NCBI GenBank assembly: GCA_020845895.1
Contig: JADLEX010000107.1
Location: 1 to 38,287, forward strand
Direction: 5' to 3'
Length of the DNA: 38,287 bases
Origin: Deltaproteobacteria bacterium
GTDB lineage: Bacteria; Lernaellota; Lernaellaia; JACKCT01
The translations under genes and the position numbers were made by a program. Positions 21,229 through 29,973 of this stretch are shown in pieces. Position 1 is the stretch's first letter. Every line of letters starts with the position of its first letter. Under the pieces are notes generated by a model. That model had not been told where the DNA came from, ran no database searches, and saw nothing but the letters and a program-made list of their open reading frames with translations.

Positions 21229-22560
21229 ATGATGGATGGCATCGATTATCTGCTGATGGCGATCAAGGTCGTGGTCGTGGTCATGGCCTTCGTGTCCCTC
21301 GTGCCCGTGCTGGTGTGGCTGGAGCGCCGCGCGAGCGCGCTCATGCAGGACCGGCTCGGTCCGAACCGCACGCACGTGTTCGGCTTCAAGGCGTTCGGCA
21401 TCATCCAGGCCGTGGCCGACGTGGCGAAATTGCTGCTGAAGGAAGATTTCGTTCCGGCCAAGGCCGACCGGCTGCTCTACGCGATCGGCCCCTTCATGGT
21501 GCTGGTGCCCGCGGTCGTCGTGCCGATCGCGATTCCCTTCGCCGACTCGATCCGCCTCGGCGCGCGGGAGTTTTCGTTTCAGGCCGCGAATGTGGACGGC
21601 GGACTGCTGTTCGTCTTCGCCATCGCGTCGCTCGGCGTATACGGCCTGATCCTGTCGGGCTGGTCGTCCAACAACAAGTTTTCGATGCTCGGCGCGATGC
21701 GCTCCTCCGCGCAGATGGTCAGCTACGAAATCTCGATGGGTCTCGCGGTGGTCGGCGTGCTGATGCTCTTCGGCACCTACCAGGGCGTGTCGTCGTTCGA
21801 GCTCAATCATCTGATTCGGGCGCAGGGCGAAACGATCAGCATCTTCGGCCTGTTCACGCTGCCCAAATGGGGCGTGTTCGTGCAGCCGCTGGGCTTTTTG
21901 CTTTTCCTCGCGGCGTCGTACGCCGAAACCAACCGCCTTCCCTTCGACATGCCCGAGGACGAGTCGGCTCTCGTCGCCGGCTACCACACCGAATACGGCG
22001 GTATGAAATTCGCCGTCTTCTTCATGAGCGAATACGTGGCGATGGTGACCGCGAGCTGCCTCGTCGTCGCGCTGTTTTTCGGCGGATGGCAGGTGCCGTG
22101 GGCGCCCACCGACGTGCTGCGCGCGAACGCGCCGCTCGTCGCGCGCATTCTGCTGGCCGGGGCCGGTGTCGCGGCAGTCGGCACGGGGCTGCTCTTCTGG
22201 CACCTCGTGACGAATGAAATCTACGCCTACGGCATCTCCCCGGCGATCCGCCGCATGACGGATCCAATCAAAAAAATCGGTTCCATCGGCATCGGCCTCG
22301 CGGGCCTCGCGATGCTGGCGGCCGCCGCGTTCGCCGTTCCGACCTCGATGAGCGCGCAGGCCGGCCAGATCGTCGCGGCGATCGCGCAGCTCGGCGCGTT
22401 CGTCATGAAGCTGGGATTCTTCTTGTTTTTGTACATCTGGGTGCGTTGGACGCTTCCGCGTTTCCGCTATGACCAGGTGATGCGTTTGGGTTGGAAGGTG
22501 ATGTTGCCGCTGGCTCTCGTGAACATCCTGGTGACCGGCTTTGTCGGTCTGGCCTTCTGA
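21229..22560 (+). CDS. nuoH: NADH-quinone oxidoreductase subunit H
   Basis: The membrane subunit that forms the lower half of the quinone chamber and the first proton half-channel. 443 residues with about nine membrane helices. Family marks: LVWLERRASALMQDRLGPNR near the N-terminus, QAVADVAKLLLKED, and the acidic loop RLPFDMPEDESALVAGYHTE followed by GMKFAVFF. Two consecutive ATG codons (21229, 21232) are possible starts; AAGGTCGG lies upstream. The C-terminus is about 100 residues longer than the E. coli protein and contains two further helices. Confidence 0.95.
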   Translation: MMDGIDYLLMAIKVVVVVMAFVSLVPVLVWLERRASALMQDRLGPNRTHVFGFKAFGIIQAVADVAKLLLKEDFVPAKADRLLYAIGPFMVLVPAVVVPIAIPFADSIRLGAREFSFQAANVDGGLLFVFAIASLGVYGLILSGWSSNNKFSMLGAMRSSAQMVSYEISMGLAVVGVLMLFGTYQGVSSFELNHLIRAQGETISIFGLFTLPKWGVFVQPLGFLLFLAASYAETNRLPFDMPEDESALVAGYHTEYGGMKFAVFFMSEYVAMVTASCLVVALFFGGWQVPWAPTDVLRANAPLVARILLAGAGVAAVGTGLLFWHLVTNEIYAYGISPAIRRMTDPIKKIGSIGIGLAGLAMLAAAAFAVPTSMSAQAGQIVAAIAQLGAFVMKLGFFLFLYIWVRWTLPRFRYDQVMRLGWKVMLPLALVNILVTGFVGLAF

Positions 22561-22571
22561 CGAGGACATTT

Positions 22572-23126
22572 ATGGATCATCAAACCGCGCACAAACTGGA
22601 ACCGGAAGGCGACGCGCCGCGCCGGCCGGTCCGCGAACTGACCGCGGGCGAAGCCGTCTATCTGGTCGAGGCGTTCAAGGGCCTCGGCGTCACATTCCGC
22701 CATTTCATCAAGAACCTGTTCAACCGCCGGGAACTTCCGACGGTCAGTTACCCCGAGGAAAAACGCGACTACGGCGAGCGGTTTCGCGGGCGGCACGTGC
22801 TCAATCTACGCGAAGACGGCACGACGAAATGCGTCGCGTGCATGATGTGCGCGACGATCTGCCCGGCCCGTTGCATCGAGATCGTGGCCGAGGAATCGCC
22901 GACCCCGGCGATCGAAAAACGCCCGAAGTCCTTCGTCATCGACGGACTGCGGTGCGTGATGTGCGGTTTTTGCGTGGATGCGTGTCCGTGCGACGCCATC
23001 TACATGACCGGCGAGTACGACTTCGCGGAATACGCCCGCGAGGATTTCCTGTGGGATCTGACGCACCTGACGCGCCGTCCGAGCCTTGCGGACGCGCCGC
23101 GGGGCTATCGCCCGCGCATCGAGTAA
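22572..23126 (+). CDS. nuoI: NADH-quinone oxidoreductase subunit I
   Basis: A ferredoxin-like subunit carrying [4Fe-4S] clusters N6a and N6b, which pass electrons to N2. The two motifs are CVACMMCATICPARC and CVMCGFCVDACPCDA; the second has an extra cysteine in place of the common CPxDAI residue. 184 residues; an N-terminal amphipathic segment (GLGVTFRHFIKNLF) anchors it on the membrane side. The ATG at 22572 is 11 bases after nuoH. A 91-base gap without any gene follows, before nuoJ, the widest gap inside the operon. Confidence 0.95.
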   Translation: MDHQTAHKLEPEGDAPRRPVRELTAGEAVYLVEAFKGLGVTFRHFIKNLFNRRELPTVSYPEEKRDYGERFRGRHVLNLREDGTTKCVACMMCATICPARCIEIVAEESPTPAIEKRPKSFVIDGLRCVMCGFCVDACPCDAIYMTGEYDFAEYAREDFLWDLTHLTRRPSLADAPRGYRPRIE

Positions 23127-23217
23127 TCGGGCGGCTCGGGTCGTGACGGGCGTCGGTGATCGGCGACCCGATGTGTGCGCGGCGGACAGTTCATCGCCGC
23201 GACGGTGAGGGAGGGAC

Positions 23218-23754
23218 ATGACGGGACTGGGCATCAACCTGGCCTTTTGGATCGTTGCGCTCGTCGGCGTGGTGTGTTCGGTCGGCGTCATCACCGCCAG
23301 GCATCCGCTCAAGTCGGCGATCCTGCTGGTCATCGTGTTCTTCGACACGGCGGCGGCGTTCCTGTTGCTCGACGCGCGGCTGCTCGCGGTGCTTCAGGTG
23401 CTCGTTTACGCGGGCGCCATCATGGTCTTTATCCTCTTCGTCGTCATGCTGATCGATCTGCAGCCGCACGATCTGGGTGCGCCGGCGATCACGCCGAACA
23501 AGGTCGTGGGGATTCTCGTGGCCGTTGTTCTCGCCGTGGCGGGAGGGCTCGTGGGTTACAACGCCTTCGAGCCGAAGCCGCTGCCCGAAGGGTTCGGCAG
23601 CGTCGAGCAGATTTCCGAGTCGCTTTACACGCAATACGCGTTTGCCTTCGAGGCGCTTTCGCTGCTCCTGCTCATCGCCATCGTGGGCGCGGTGATCTAC
23701 GCGAACAAGCGCACGGGGCTCGTGGACGCGAAGCGGGAAGGGGGCTCGCGATGA
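23218..23754 (+). CDS. nuoJ: NADH-quinone oxidoreductase subunit J
   Basis: A membrane subunit beside NuoA and NuoK. Five predicted helices in 178 residues. The hallmark segment VLVYAGAIMVFILFVVMLI in the third helix forms the pi-bulge that changes shape during turnover. A soluble loop (about 112-140) precedes the last helix, and the tail is basic. GGGAGGGAC lies before the ATG. Its stop overlaps the nuoK start (ATGA). Confidence 0.94.
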   Translation: MTGLGINLAFWIVALVGVVCSVGVITARHPLKSAILLVIVFFDTAAAFLLLDARLLAVLQVLVYAGAIMVFILFVVMLIDLQPHDLGAPAITPNKVVGILVAVVLAVAGGLVGYNAFEPKPLPEGFGSVEQISESLYTQYAFAFEALSLLLLIAIVGAVIYANKRTGLVDAKREGGSR

Positions 23755-24053
23755 TCGGGCTCTACCACTTCCTGTCGCTCGCGGGCGTGATGTTTCTCAT
23801 CGGCGCGGTCGGCGTGCTGATCCGCAAAAACGCGCTCATCATCCTCATGTCGCTCGAAATGATGCTCAACGCGGCGAACATCGCGCTCATCGCGTTCGCC
23901 CGGTTCACCGGCAACATCGACATGCAGGTCGCGGTGTTCGTCATCATGACCATCGCCGCGGCCGAGGTCGCGGTGGGTCTCGCGATCATCCTCAAGGTCT
24001 TCGGCGCGCGGCGAACCATCAACGTCGACGCTCTCACGAGCCTGAAGAGATAA
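23751..24053 (+). CDS. nuoK: NADH-quinone oxidoreductase subunit K
   Basis: A three-helix, MrpC-like subunit in the proton path. The 100-residue product keeps both functionally important membrane glutamates at their standard numbers, Glu36 (LMSLEMMLNAAN) and Glu72 (AAAEVAVGLAI). Start ATG 23751 overlaps the nuoJ stop by four bases. Confidence 0.95.
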   Translation: MIGLYHFLSLAGVMFLIGAVGVLIRKNALIILMSLEMMLNAANIALIAFARFTGNIDMQVAVFVIMTIAAAEVAVGLAIILKVFGARRTINVDALTSLKR

Positions 24054-24068
24054 CGGAGCGGTTTTCCG

Positions 24069-26027
24069 ATGCACTCGCTCGGCTATTTGTGGCTCATCCC
24101 GGTCCTGCCGCTCTTCGGCGCGATCTTCAACGGCCTGTTCGCCTATCGCGCGCCGCGCCGTCTGATTGCGTTCGTGGGTTGCGGAACCGTATTCGTGTCC
24201 TTCCTCCTCGCCGTCGCCGCGACCATCTCCCTCGCGCGGCTGCCGCACGAAGAACGCGTCATTTCCGATCTCTTCTACACGTGGTTCGTCTCCGGCCCAC
24301 TTTCGATCGAGTTCCGCTTTCACCTCGATCCGCTGTCCGCGGTCATGGCGCTCGTCGTCACCGGCGTCGGCTTCCTGATCCACCTGTATTCGACCGAATA
24401 CATGCGCGACGACGAGGGCTTCGGCAAATACTTCGCCTACATCAACCTCTTCCTCTTTTCGATGTGCGTGCTGATCCTGTCCGACAACCTCGTCGGTCTG
24501 TTCCTGGGCTGGGAGGGCGTGGGGCTGTGCAGCTACCTGCTGATCGGCTTCTGGTATCAGGACCCGGAAAAAGCCGACGCGGGCAAGAAGGCGTTCATCG
24601 TCAACCGTATCGGCGACGCCGGCTTCATCTTCGGCATGTCGCTACTGTTCGCGGCATTCGGCACGACGAGCATTCCCGCGCTCGCGCACGCGCCCTTCGC
24701 GGCGTCGCCCGCGCTGGTGACCATCGCGTGCCTCGCGCTGTTCGTCGGCGCCACCGGCAAGAGCGCGCAAATTCCACTGTACGTGTGGTTGCCCGACGCG
24801 ATGGCGGGCCCGACCCCCGTGTCCGCCCTCATCCACGCCGCGACCATGGTCACCGCGGGCGTGTACATGATCGCGCGCCTGTCGTTCCTCTACCACGTCG
24901 CGCCCACGGCGATGGGCGTGGTGGCTGCGATCGGCGCACTAACGGCCCTGTGGGCGGCGCTCATCGCCTTCACGCAAAACGACATCAAGAAGGTGCTGGC
25001 GTACTCGACCGTCAGCCAACTCGGCTACATGTTCGTGGCCGTCGGCGTCGGCGCGTACACCGCGGGCATCTTTCACCTGATGACGCACGCGTTTTTCAAA
25101 GCCTGCCTCTTCCTCGGGTCCGGCGCGGTGATCCATTACCTGCACGGCGAGCAGGACATCCGCAAAATGGGTGCGCTCAAAAACATGCCCGGCATGAAGC
25201 CGGTCTTTTATTCGTGGATCGCGGCGACGCTCGCGATCTCGGGTCTGCCCTTTGTGACGAGCGGATTTTTCTCGAAGGACGAGATTTTGTGGAGCGCGCT
25301 CGCGGGTGAACGCGGCAGCGTCATCATCTACGCCATGGGCGCGGTGACCGCGATCTTCACGGCGATCTACATGTGGCGGCTCACGGTGCTGACGTTCTTC
25401 GGCGAGAGCCGCGTCGATCACCACGTCGCCGCGCATCCCCACAAACCGGGCTGGGCGATCAAGTTCGTCCTCTCGACCCTGGGCGTCCTGTCGATCGTCG
25501 GCGGCTGGATCGGCATCCCGAAATTTCTGGGCGGCGCGGTCGGCATTCCCAACGTCTTAGAACACTGGCTGGAGCCGGTCTTTCACGCCGCGCCCTTCGC
25601 GTTCGCCGAGTCGTGGGGCGGCGAGCACGGCCTGCACGCGCTGGAGATGAAGGCGTTCGTCGTCGGCCTGCTCATTCCGCTCGTCGGCATCGGCATCGGC
25701 GTTTTCCTGTGGACGAAAAAACGCGACGCGCTCGCGCGGCTCGCCGGCGGCGGCGCGACGGGCGCGGTCTACCGGGCGTCGCTCGGCAAGTTCTACGTGG
25801 ACGAAATTTACGCCGCGACGGTGGTGAAGCCGATCAAGAACGGCTCGGAGAGCCTTCTGTGGAAGGTCGTGGATGTGAAGATCACCGACGGCTTCGTCAA
25901 CGCGCTGGCCCGGGTGGGCAAGGCGATCGGCGAGGGCGTGCGCGCCATCCAGACCGGCGACATTCACGTGTACGCATTTTCGATTTTCGCGGGCCTGGCG
26001 GTGCTGGTCCTGTGGCTGCTGGTTTAG
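24069..26027 (+). CDS. nuoL: NADH-quinone oxidoreductase subunit L
   Basis: The distal antiporter-like proton pump of the membrane arm. 652 residues with about 16 helices. Seen: FLGWEGVGLCSYLLIGFW with the key Glu149, NRIGDAGF, and the lysine-containing KSAQIPLYVWLPDAMAGPTPVSALIHAAT, with the broken helix that follows. The C-terminal extension (about residues 500-652) corresponds to the long lateral helix that braces NuoM and NuoN, ending in an anchoring helix (FAGLAVLVLWLLV). It starts 15 bases after nuoK. Confidence 0.96.
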   Translation: MHSLGYLWLIPVLPLFGAIFNGLFAYRAPRRLIAFVGCGTVFVSFLLAVAATISLARLPHEERVISDLFYTWFVSGPLSIEFRFHLDPLSAVMALVVTGVGFLIHLYSTEYMRDDEGFGKYFAYINLFLFSMCVLILSDNLVGLFLGWEGVGLCSYLLIGFWYQDPEKADAGKKAFIVNRIGDAGFIFGMSLLFAAFGTTSIPALAHAPFAASPALVTIACLALFVGATGKSAQIPLYVWLPDAMAGPTPVSALIHAATMVTAGVYMIARLSFLYHVAPTAMGVVAAIGALTALWAALIAFTQNDIKKVLAYSTVSQLGYMFVAVGVGAYTAGIFHLMTHAFFKACLFLGSGAVIHYLHGEQDIRKMGALKNMPGMKPVFYSWIAATLAISGLPFVTSGFFSKDEILWSALAGERGSVIIYAMGAVTAIFTAIYMWRLTVLTFFGESRVDHHVAAHPHKPGWAIKFVLSTLGVLSIVGGWIGIPKFLGGAVGIPNVLEHWLEPVFHAAPFAFAESWGGEHGLHALEMKAFVVGLLIPLVGIGIGVFLWTKKRDALARLAGGGATGAVYRASLGKFYVDEIYAATVVKPIKNGSESLLWKVVDVKITDGFVNALARVGKAIGEGVRAIQTGDIHVYAFSIFAGLAVLVLWLLV

Positions 26028-26037
26028 GAGACGTCCG

Positions 26038-27729
26038 ATGGACGCGAATCCGCAATTGATCTTTCCGTATCTGACGCTTCTGATCGTCCTGCCGCTCGCC
26101 GGCCTGCCGATCGTCGGCGTCATCAGCCGCAAAGACCCGCACGTCATCAAGGGCGTCGGCTTCGCGATCCTGCTGGCGGAATTCGTCGTGTCCATTCCGC
26201 TCGCCTTCGCGTTTCAGGGTGGAACGGCGGCGATGCAGTTCGTCGAGTATTACCGCTGGGTGCCGCGCTTCGACATCGCTTATCACGTCGGCATCGACGG
26301 CCTGTCGCTGTGGCTCGTCATGCTCACCACCTTCTTCGGTCCCATCGTCGTCCTGTCGATCTGGCGCAGCATCGACCGCATGGAAAAAGAGTTCATGCTC
26401 TCGCTGTTGTTGCTTCAGGCGTCGATGATCGGCGCGTTCGTCTCCGCCAATCTGTTCCTCTTCTACGTCTTCTGGGAACTCATGCTGATCCCGATGTATT
26501 TCATGATCGGGATCTGGGGCGGCGCTCGGCGCATCTACGCAGCCGTCAAGTTTTTTCTCTTCACGATGGCCGGCTCGCTGCTGATGCTCGTCGCCATCTT
26601 CGTGCTCTATCGCACCGCGCTCGCGCAGTACGGCGTGCCGACGATGGAGATCGCGAAACTCTACGACATGAAGCTGCCCGCGACCGTGATCCTCGGCCTT
26701 CGCGTCGATCAGTGGTTGTTCCTCGCCTTTGCGCTCGCGTTCGCGATCAAGGTGCCGATGTGGCCGTTCCACACGTGGCTGCCCGATGCGCACGTCGAGG
26801 CGCCCACGCCGGGCTCGGTCATCCTCGCGGCGATCCTCCTGAAGATGGGCACCTACGGCTTCCTGCGTCTCGCGATTCCGCTCTACCCGGCTGCGGCCCT
26901 GGACTTCGCCCCGATGATGGCGACGCTCGCGGTCATCGGCATCGTGTACGGCGCGCTGGTCGCGATGGTACAGCCCGACATCAAGAAGCTCGTCGCGTAC
27001 AGTTCCGTCAGCCACCTGGGATTCGTCATGCTCGGCCTGTTCGCGTTCAACGCGATGGGCGTGCAGGGCGCGATCCTGCAGATGGTCAATCACGGGCTTT
27101 CCACCGGCGCGCTCTTCCTCATCGTCGGCATGATTTACGAGCGCCGCCACACGCGGCTCATCGCCGACTTCGGCGGCATCGCGAAGATCATGCCGGTCTT
27201 CACCGTGTTCTTCATGATCGTCACGCTCAGCTCGATCGGGCTGCCGGGCACCAACGGATTCATCGGCGAGTTCCTGATTCTCGTCGGCGCGTACAAGGCC
27301 GTCTTCCCGGCGGCGCTCGCGGGCAACTGGCCCGAGGCCGTGCACGCGATCGGCATCGCGCGCATGGGCGGCGCGGGACTCGTGCTCGCGGTCCTCGCCA
27401 CGACGGGCGTGATCTTCGGCGCGGTCTACATGCTCTGGATGTTCCAGCGCGTGATGTTCGGGCCCGTGACGCACGAGGAGAACCGGCGCCTACCGGATCT
27501 GTCGGCGCGCGAGATCGCCGTGTTGTTGCCGATCTTGGCGTTTATCTTCGTGATCGGGCTCTATCCCCGCCCGTTCCTCGACCGGATGCAGCCGTCGGTG
27601 GACGCGCTGAACGCGCGCGTCGCGGCCGCGGCGATGGCGACGGCGCACGCGGAAAGTGAACCCGTGGCGCTTGTCGCCGATCTGGGCGCGACGACCGCGG
27701 TCGCGGATCTGGGCGCGACGGCGAAATGA
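26038..27729 (+). CDS. nuoM: NADH-quinone oxidoreductase subunit M
   Basis: The middle antiporter-like pump. 563 residues with about 14 helices. Glu147 lies in FYVFWELMLIPMYFMIGIWG, and the lysine motif is KVPMWPFHTWLPDAHVEAPT. DIKKLVAYSSVSHLGFVMLG is also typical. The C-terminus is unusual in ending with two copies of a VADLGAT heptapeptide separated by two residues, a recent-looking microduplication in an exposed tail. GGAGACGTCC precedes the ATG, ten bases after nuoL. Confidence 0.95.
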   Translation: MDANPQLIFPYLTLLIVLPLAGLPIVGVISRKDPHVIKGVGFAILLAEFVVSIPLAFAFQGGTAAMQFVEYYRWVPRFDIAYHVGIDGLSLWLVMLTTFFGPIVVLSIWRSIDRMEKEFMLSLLLLQASMIGAFVSANLFLFYVFWELMLIPMYFMIGIWGGARRIYAAVKFFLFTMAGSLLMLVAIFVLYRTALAQYGVPTMEIAKLYDMKLPATVILGLRVDQWLFLAFALAFAIKVPMWPFHTWLPDAHVEAPTPGSVILAAILLKMGTYGFLRLAIPLYPAAALDFAPMMATLAVIGIVYGALVAMVQPDIKKLVAYSSVSHLGFVMLGLFAFNAMGVQGAILQMVNHGLSTGALFLIVGMIYERRHTRLIADFGGIAKIMPVFTVFFMIVTLSSIGLPGTNGFIGEFLILVGAYKAVFPAALAGNWPEAVHAIGIARMGGAGLVLAVLATTGVIFGAVYMLWMFQRVMFGPVTHEENRRLPDLSAREIAVLLPILAFIFVIGLYPRPFLDRMQPSVDALNARVAAAAMATAHAESEPVALVADLGATTAVADLGATAK

Positions 27730-27751
27730 GCGGATGAAAAGGGCGTAACGC

Positions 27752-29221
27752 ATGTTCCATATCGACCTCTCGCAGTACCGACTGGCCTTTCTCGCGCCCG
27801 AGCTCGTTTTGTGCGGCTTCGCGTTCCTGCTGCTGCTGCTCGGAGCGTTTTCGCGCGCCGAAAGCAATCGCCACAGCGCCGGGTGGATCGCGGTGACGGG
27901 CTTCGTCGTGGCCGTGGCGCTTTCCTTCGTGTATCGCCACGCGGCGACCGAGACGCTGTTCGGCGCGATTCGCGTCGACGGATTTTCGACCTTCTTCAAG
28001 ATCGTGATCTTTACCGGCGCGGCGATCTCGTCGCTGCTGTCGATGGACTATCTGCGCCGTCGCGACATTCAGGAGTGCGAGTTCTTCGCGCTGCTCGTTT
28101 TCGCCGCCGTCGGCATGTCGCTGCTCGCGGCGTCGGCCGATCTCATCGCCGTGCTCGTGTGCATCGAGATCATGTCGCTCGCGGTTTACGTGCTGGTCGG
28201 CATTCGCCCCGGCGACGAATTCGGCACCGAGGCGGCGCTCAAGTATTTCACGCTCGGCGCGTTCGCGTCGGGCATTCTCGTCTTCGGCATCGCGCTCGTG
28301 TACGGCACGGCCGGCACGGTTCACTTGGCCGCGATCGCCCGGGCCGCCGCCGCCGGGGCGATTGCCGAACCGACGCTTTTCAAGGTCGGTCTCGCGATGC
28401 TGCTGACGGGTTTTGCGTTCAAGGTCGCGGCCGTGCCGTTCCACATGTGGGCGCCGGACGTCTATCAGGGCGCACCCGCTCCGGTGACCGGATTCATGGC
28501 AATGGGCGTCAAAGCGGCGGCGTTCGCCGCGGCGATTCGCGTGTTTCAGGTTGCGTTCGGTGGCCAGTTCGACGACTGGCGACCGATCGTGTGGACGCTC
28601 GCGCTCGTCACGATGGTGCTCGGAAATTTCCTGGCGCTCATGCAGGATCACGTCAAACGGCTGCTCGCGTATTCGTCGATCGCCCACGCGGGCTACGTGC
28701 TGGTCGGCCTCGCGGGCAAAAGCGAGGCGCTCACGCCCGCCATGATGTTCTATCTGGGTTCGTACGCGTTCATGACGCTCGGCACCTTCGCGGTGCTCTC
28801 GGCGATCAGCGACGGCGACGGCGAACGCGACGCGCTCACCGAGTGGCGCGGCCTCGGGCGGCGGCGACCGGTGCTCGGCGCGATGATGGCGATGTTCCTG
28901 TTCTCCCTCGCGGGCATTCCGCCCTTCGCGGGATTCTTCGCGAAATTCTACCTGTTCTACGCGGCGGTCGAGGCGGGCGACACCGCGCTGGTGCTCGTGG
29001 CCGTGACGGCGAGCTTCGTGAGCCTCTACTACTACCTCAAGGTCATCGTGGTCATGTACATGAGCGAGGCCGAAGCGACCGAACCCGCGACCGAGTCCGA
29101 ACTCGGCTTCGGCACGCGCGCGGCGCTCGCGCTCTCGGCGCTCGGCGTGCTCGGGCTCGGCCTGCTGCCCTCGCGCGTGCTCGAATGGGCCGCGTCCGCC
29201 GCGCCCAGCCTCTTCCGCTGA
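27752..29221 (+). CDS. nuoN: NADH-quinone oxidoreductase subunit N
   Basis: The proximal antiporter-like pump, last gene of the operon. 489 residues with about 14 helices. Seen: CIEIMSLAVYVLVGIRPGDE with the conserved glutamate, KVAAVPFHMWAPDVYQGAPAP with the lysine, and RLLAYSSIAHAGYVLVGLAG. Its stop codon (29219-29221) lies inside the left copy of the 69-bp direct repeat. The last eight bases of the gene are therefore duplicated 1.7 kb downstream, after the AbiE module. Confidence 0.95.
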   Translation: MFHIDLSQYRLAFLAPELVLCGFAFLLLLLGAFSRAESNRHSAGWIAVTGFVVAVALSFVYRHAATETLFGAIRVDGFSTFFKIVIFTGAAISSLLSMDYLRRRDIQECEFFALLVFAAVGMSLLAASADLIAVLVCIEIMSLAVYVLVGIRPGDEFGTEAALKYFTLGAFASGILVFGIALVYGTAGTVHLAAIARAAAAGAIAEPTLFKVGLAMLLTGFAFKVAAVPFHMWAPDVYQGAPAPVTGFMAMGVKAAAFAAAIRVFQVAFGGQFDDWRPIVWTLALVTMVLGNFLALMQDHVKRLLAYSSIAHAGYVLVGLAGKSEALTPAMMFYLGSYAFMTLGTFAVLSAISDGDGERDALTEWRGLGRRRPVLGAMMAMFLFSLAGIPPFAGFFAKFYLFYAAVEAGDTALVLVAVTASFVSLYYYLKVIVVMYMSEAEATEPATESELGFGTRAALALSALGVLGLGLLPSRVLEWAASAAPSLFR

Positions 29222-29282
29222 TCTAATCCGGAATCTCGGGAGCGACGACGTCCGCGATCGCCCGGGCGATCGCGGCGTGGCC
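29214..29282. repeat. 69-bp direct repeat, left copy, flanking the AbiE module
   Basis: Matches 30918-30986 at 66 of 69 positions (differences at 29231, 29242 and 29265). It spans the last eight bases of nuoN and the duplicated 3' end of the SGNH gene found intact at 30927. Inside it, 29252-29275 is a perfect 24-bp palindrome centred on CCCGGG. That palindrome could act as a terminator-like hairpin or as the recombination site. Confidence 0.9.
29223..29282 (-). pseudogene. detached 3' fragment of an SGNH hydrolase gene
   Basis: On the minus strand these 60 bases read as 19 codons plus TAG, beginning GHAAIARAIADVV, nearly identical to residues 301-319 of the complete SGNH protein at 30927-31886. 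Two of three differences change the protein (Val to Ala, Ser to Pro) and one is silent. No upstream coding sequence is attached, so it is a remnant produced by the insertion. Confidence 0.8.
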
Positions 29283-29301
29283 GGTGAGGACCTCCGACCG
29301 T

Positions 29302-29349
29302 ATGATGATAATGTTCTCACATATTGACAAATGATGACAATATCATCAT
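29302..29349. promoter_or_regulatory. AT-rich inverted repeat upstream of abiEi, candidate operator
   Basis: ATGATGATA at 29302-29310 is the exact reverse complement of TATCATCAT at 29341-29349. Between them lie a TTGACA at 29324 and two direct TGACAA copies ten bases apart. The segment is far AT-richer than its surroundings. AbiEi antitoxins repress their own promoter by binding inverted repeats, so this is the expected site. A matching -10 is not clear. Confidence 0.5.
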
Positions 29350-29361
29350 CGTCCTTTCGAG

Positions 29362-29973
29362 ATGAAGGCCGCCGACAACCGATTTGACCGTGCGGAGACG
29401 GCTTTTCGCCGCGCGGGCGGAATCATGAAATATTCCGACGCCGTCCGTCTGCGCATTCACCCGGAAACGCTCGCCGGTTTATTGGCGGAAGGTCGGATCG
29501 AGCGATTGGCCCGCGGCGTCTACCGCCTCACCGACCTTCCTCCGCCGCGCATGCCGGATCTGGCCGTTGTCGCGGCACGTGTTCCCGGCGGCGTGATCTG
29601 TCTGATTTCGGCGTTGTCGTTTCACGGCCTGACCACGCAGATTCCCGGCGCGGTGCATCTGGCTGTTTTACGCGGATCGCGAATCCCGCGCCTCGACCAC
29701 CCGCCGATTCGGGTGTTCCGTTTCAGCGCGTCCGCGTTCGGAATCGGTGTGGTACAGCATGCCATCGACGGAGTGAACGTGCGGATTTTCGACGCGGAGA
29801 AGACGCTGGTGGACTGCTTCAAGTTTCGCAACGCAATTGGACTCGATGTCGCGCTCGAGGCCCTGAAGCTATACCGCGAACGAAAAAAACCGCGCGTGAA
29901 GAAACTCCTCGAATACGCGCGCACGTGCCGCATGGAGCGCGTCATGACGCCGTATCTGGATGCCGTGTTATGA
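29362..29973 (+). CDS. abiEi: AbiEi-family antitoxin
   Basis: 203 residues. The N-terminal 60 residues fit the winged helix-turn-helix of AbiEi: GIMKYSDAVRLRIHPETLAGLL, then the wing RIERLARGVYRL. The rest is the family's antitoxin domain, with VICLISALSFHGLTTQIP and FDAEKTLVDCFKFRN, both recognisable signatures. AbiEi neutralises the AbiEii nucleotidyltransferase indirectly and autorepresses the operon. The ATG at 29362 includes the preceding helix seen in this subfamily; ATG 29425 would start at MKYSD and is the alternative. It overlaps abiEii by four bases (ATGA). Composition is slightly less GC-rich than the nuo genes. Confidence 0.9.
   Translation: MKAADNRFDRAETAFRRAGGIMKYSDAVRLRIHPETLAGLLAEGRIERLARGVYRLTDLPPPRMPDLAVVAARVPGGVICLISALSFHGLTTQIPGAVHLAVLRGSRIPRLDHPPIRVFRFSASAFGIGVVQHAIDGVNVRIFDAEKTLVDCFKFRNAIGLDVALEALKLYRERKKPRVKKLLEYARTCRMERVMTPYLDAVL

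Noticed and set aside
25897-27474. 525-codon open frame on the minus strand
   Set aside because: Antisense to nuoM; the product is an Arg/Asp/Glu-rich artefact.
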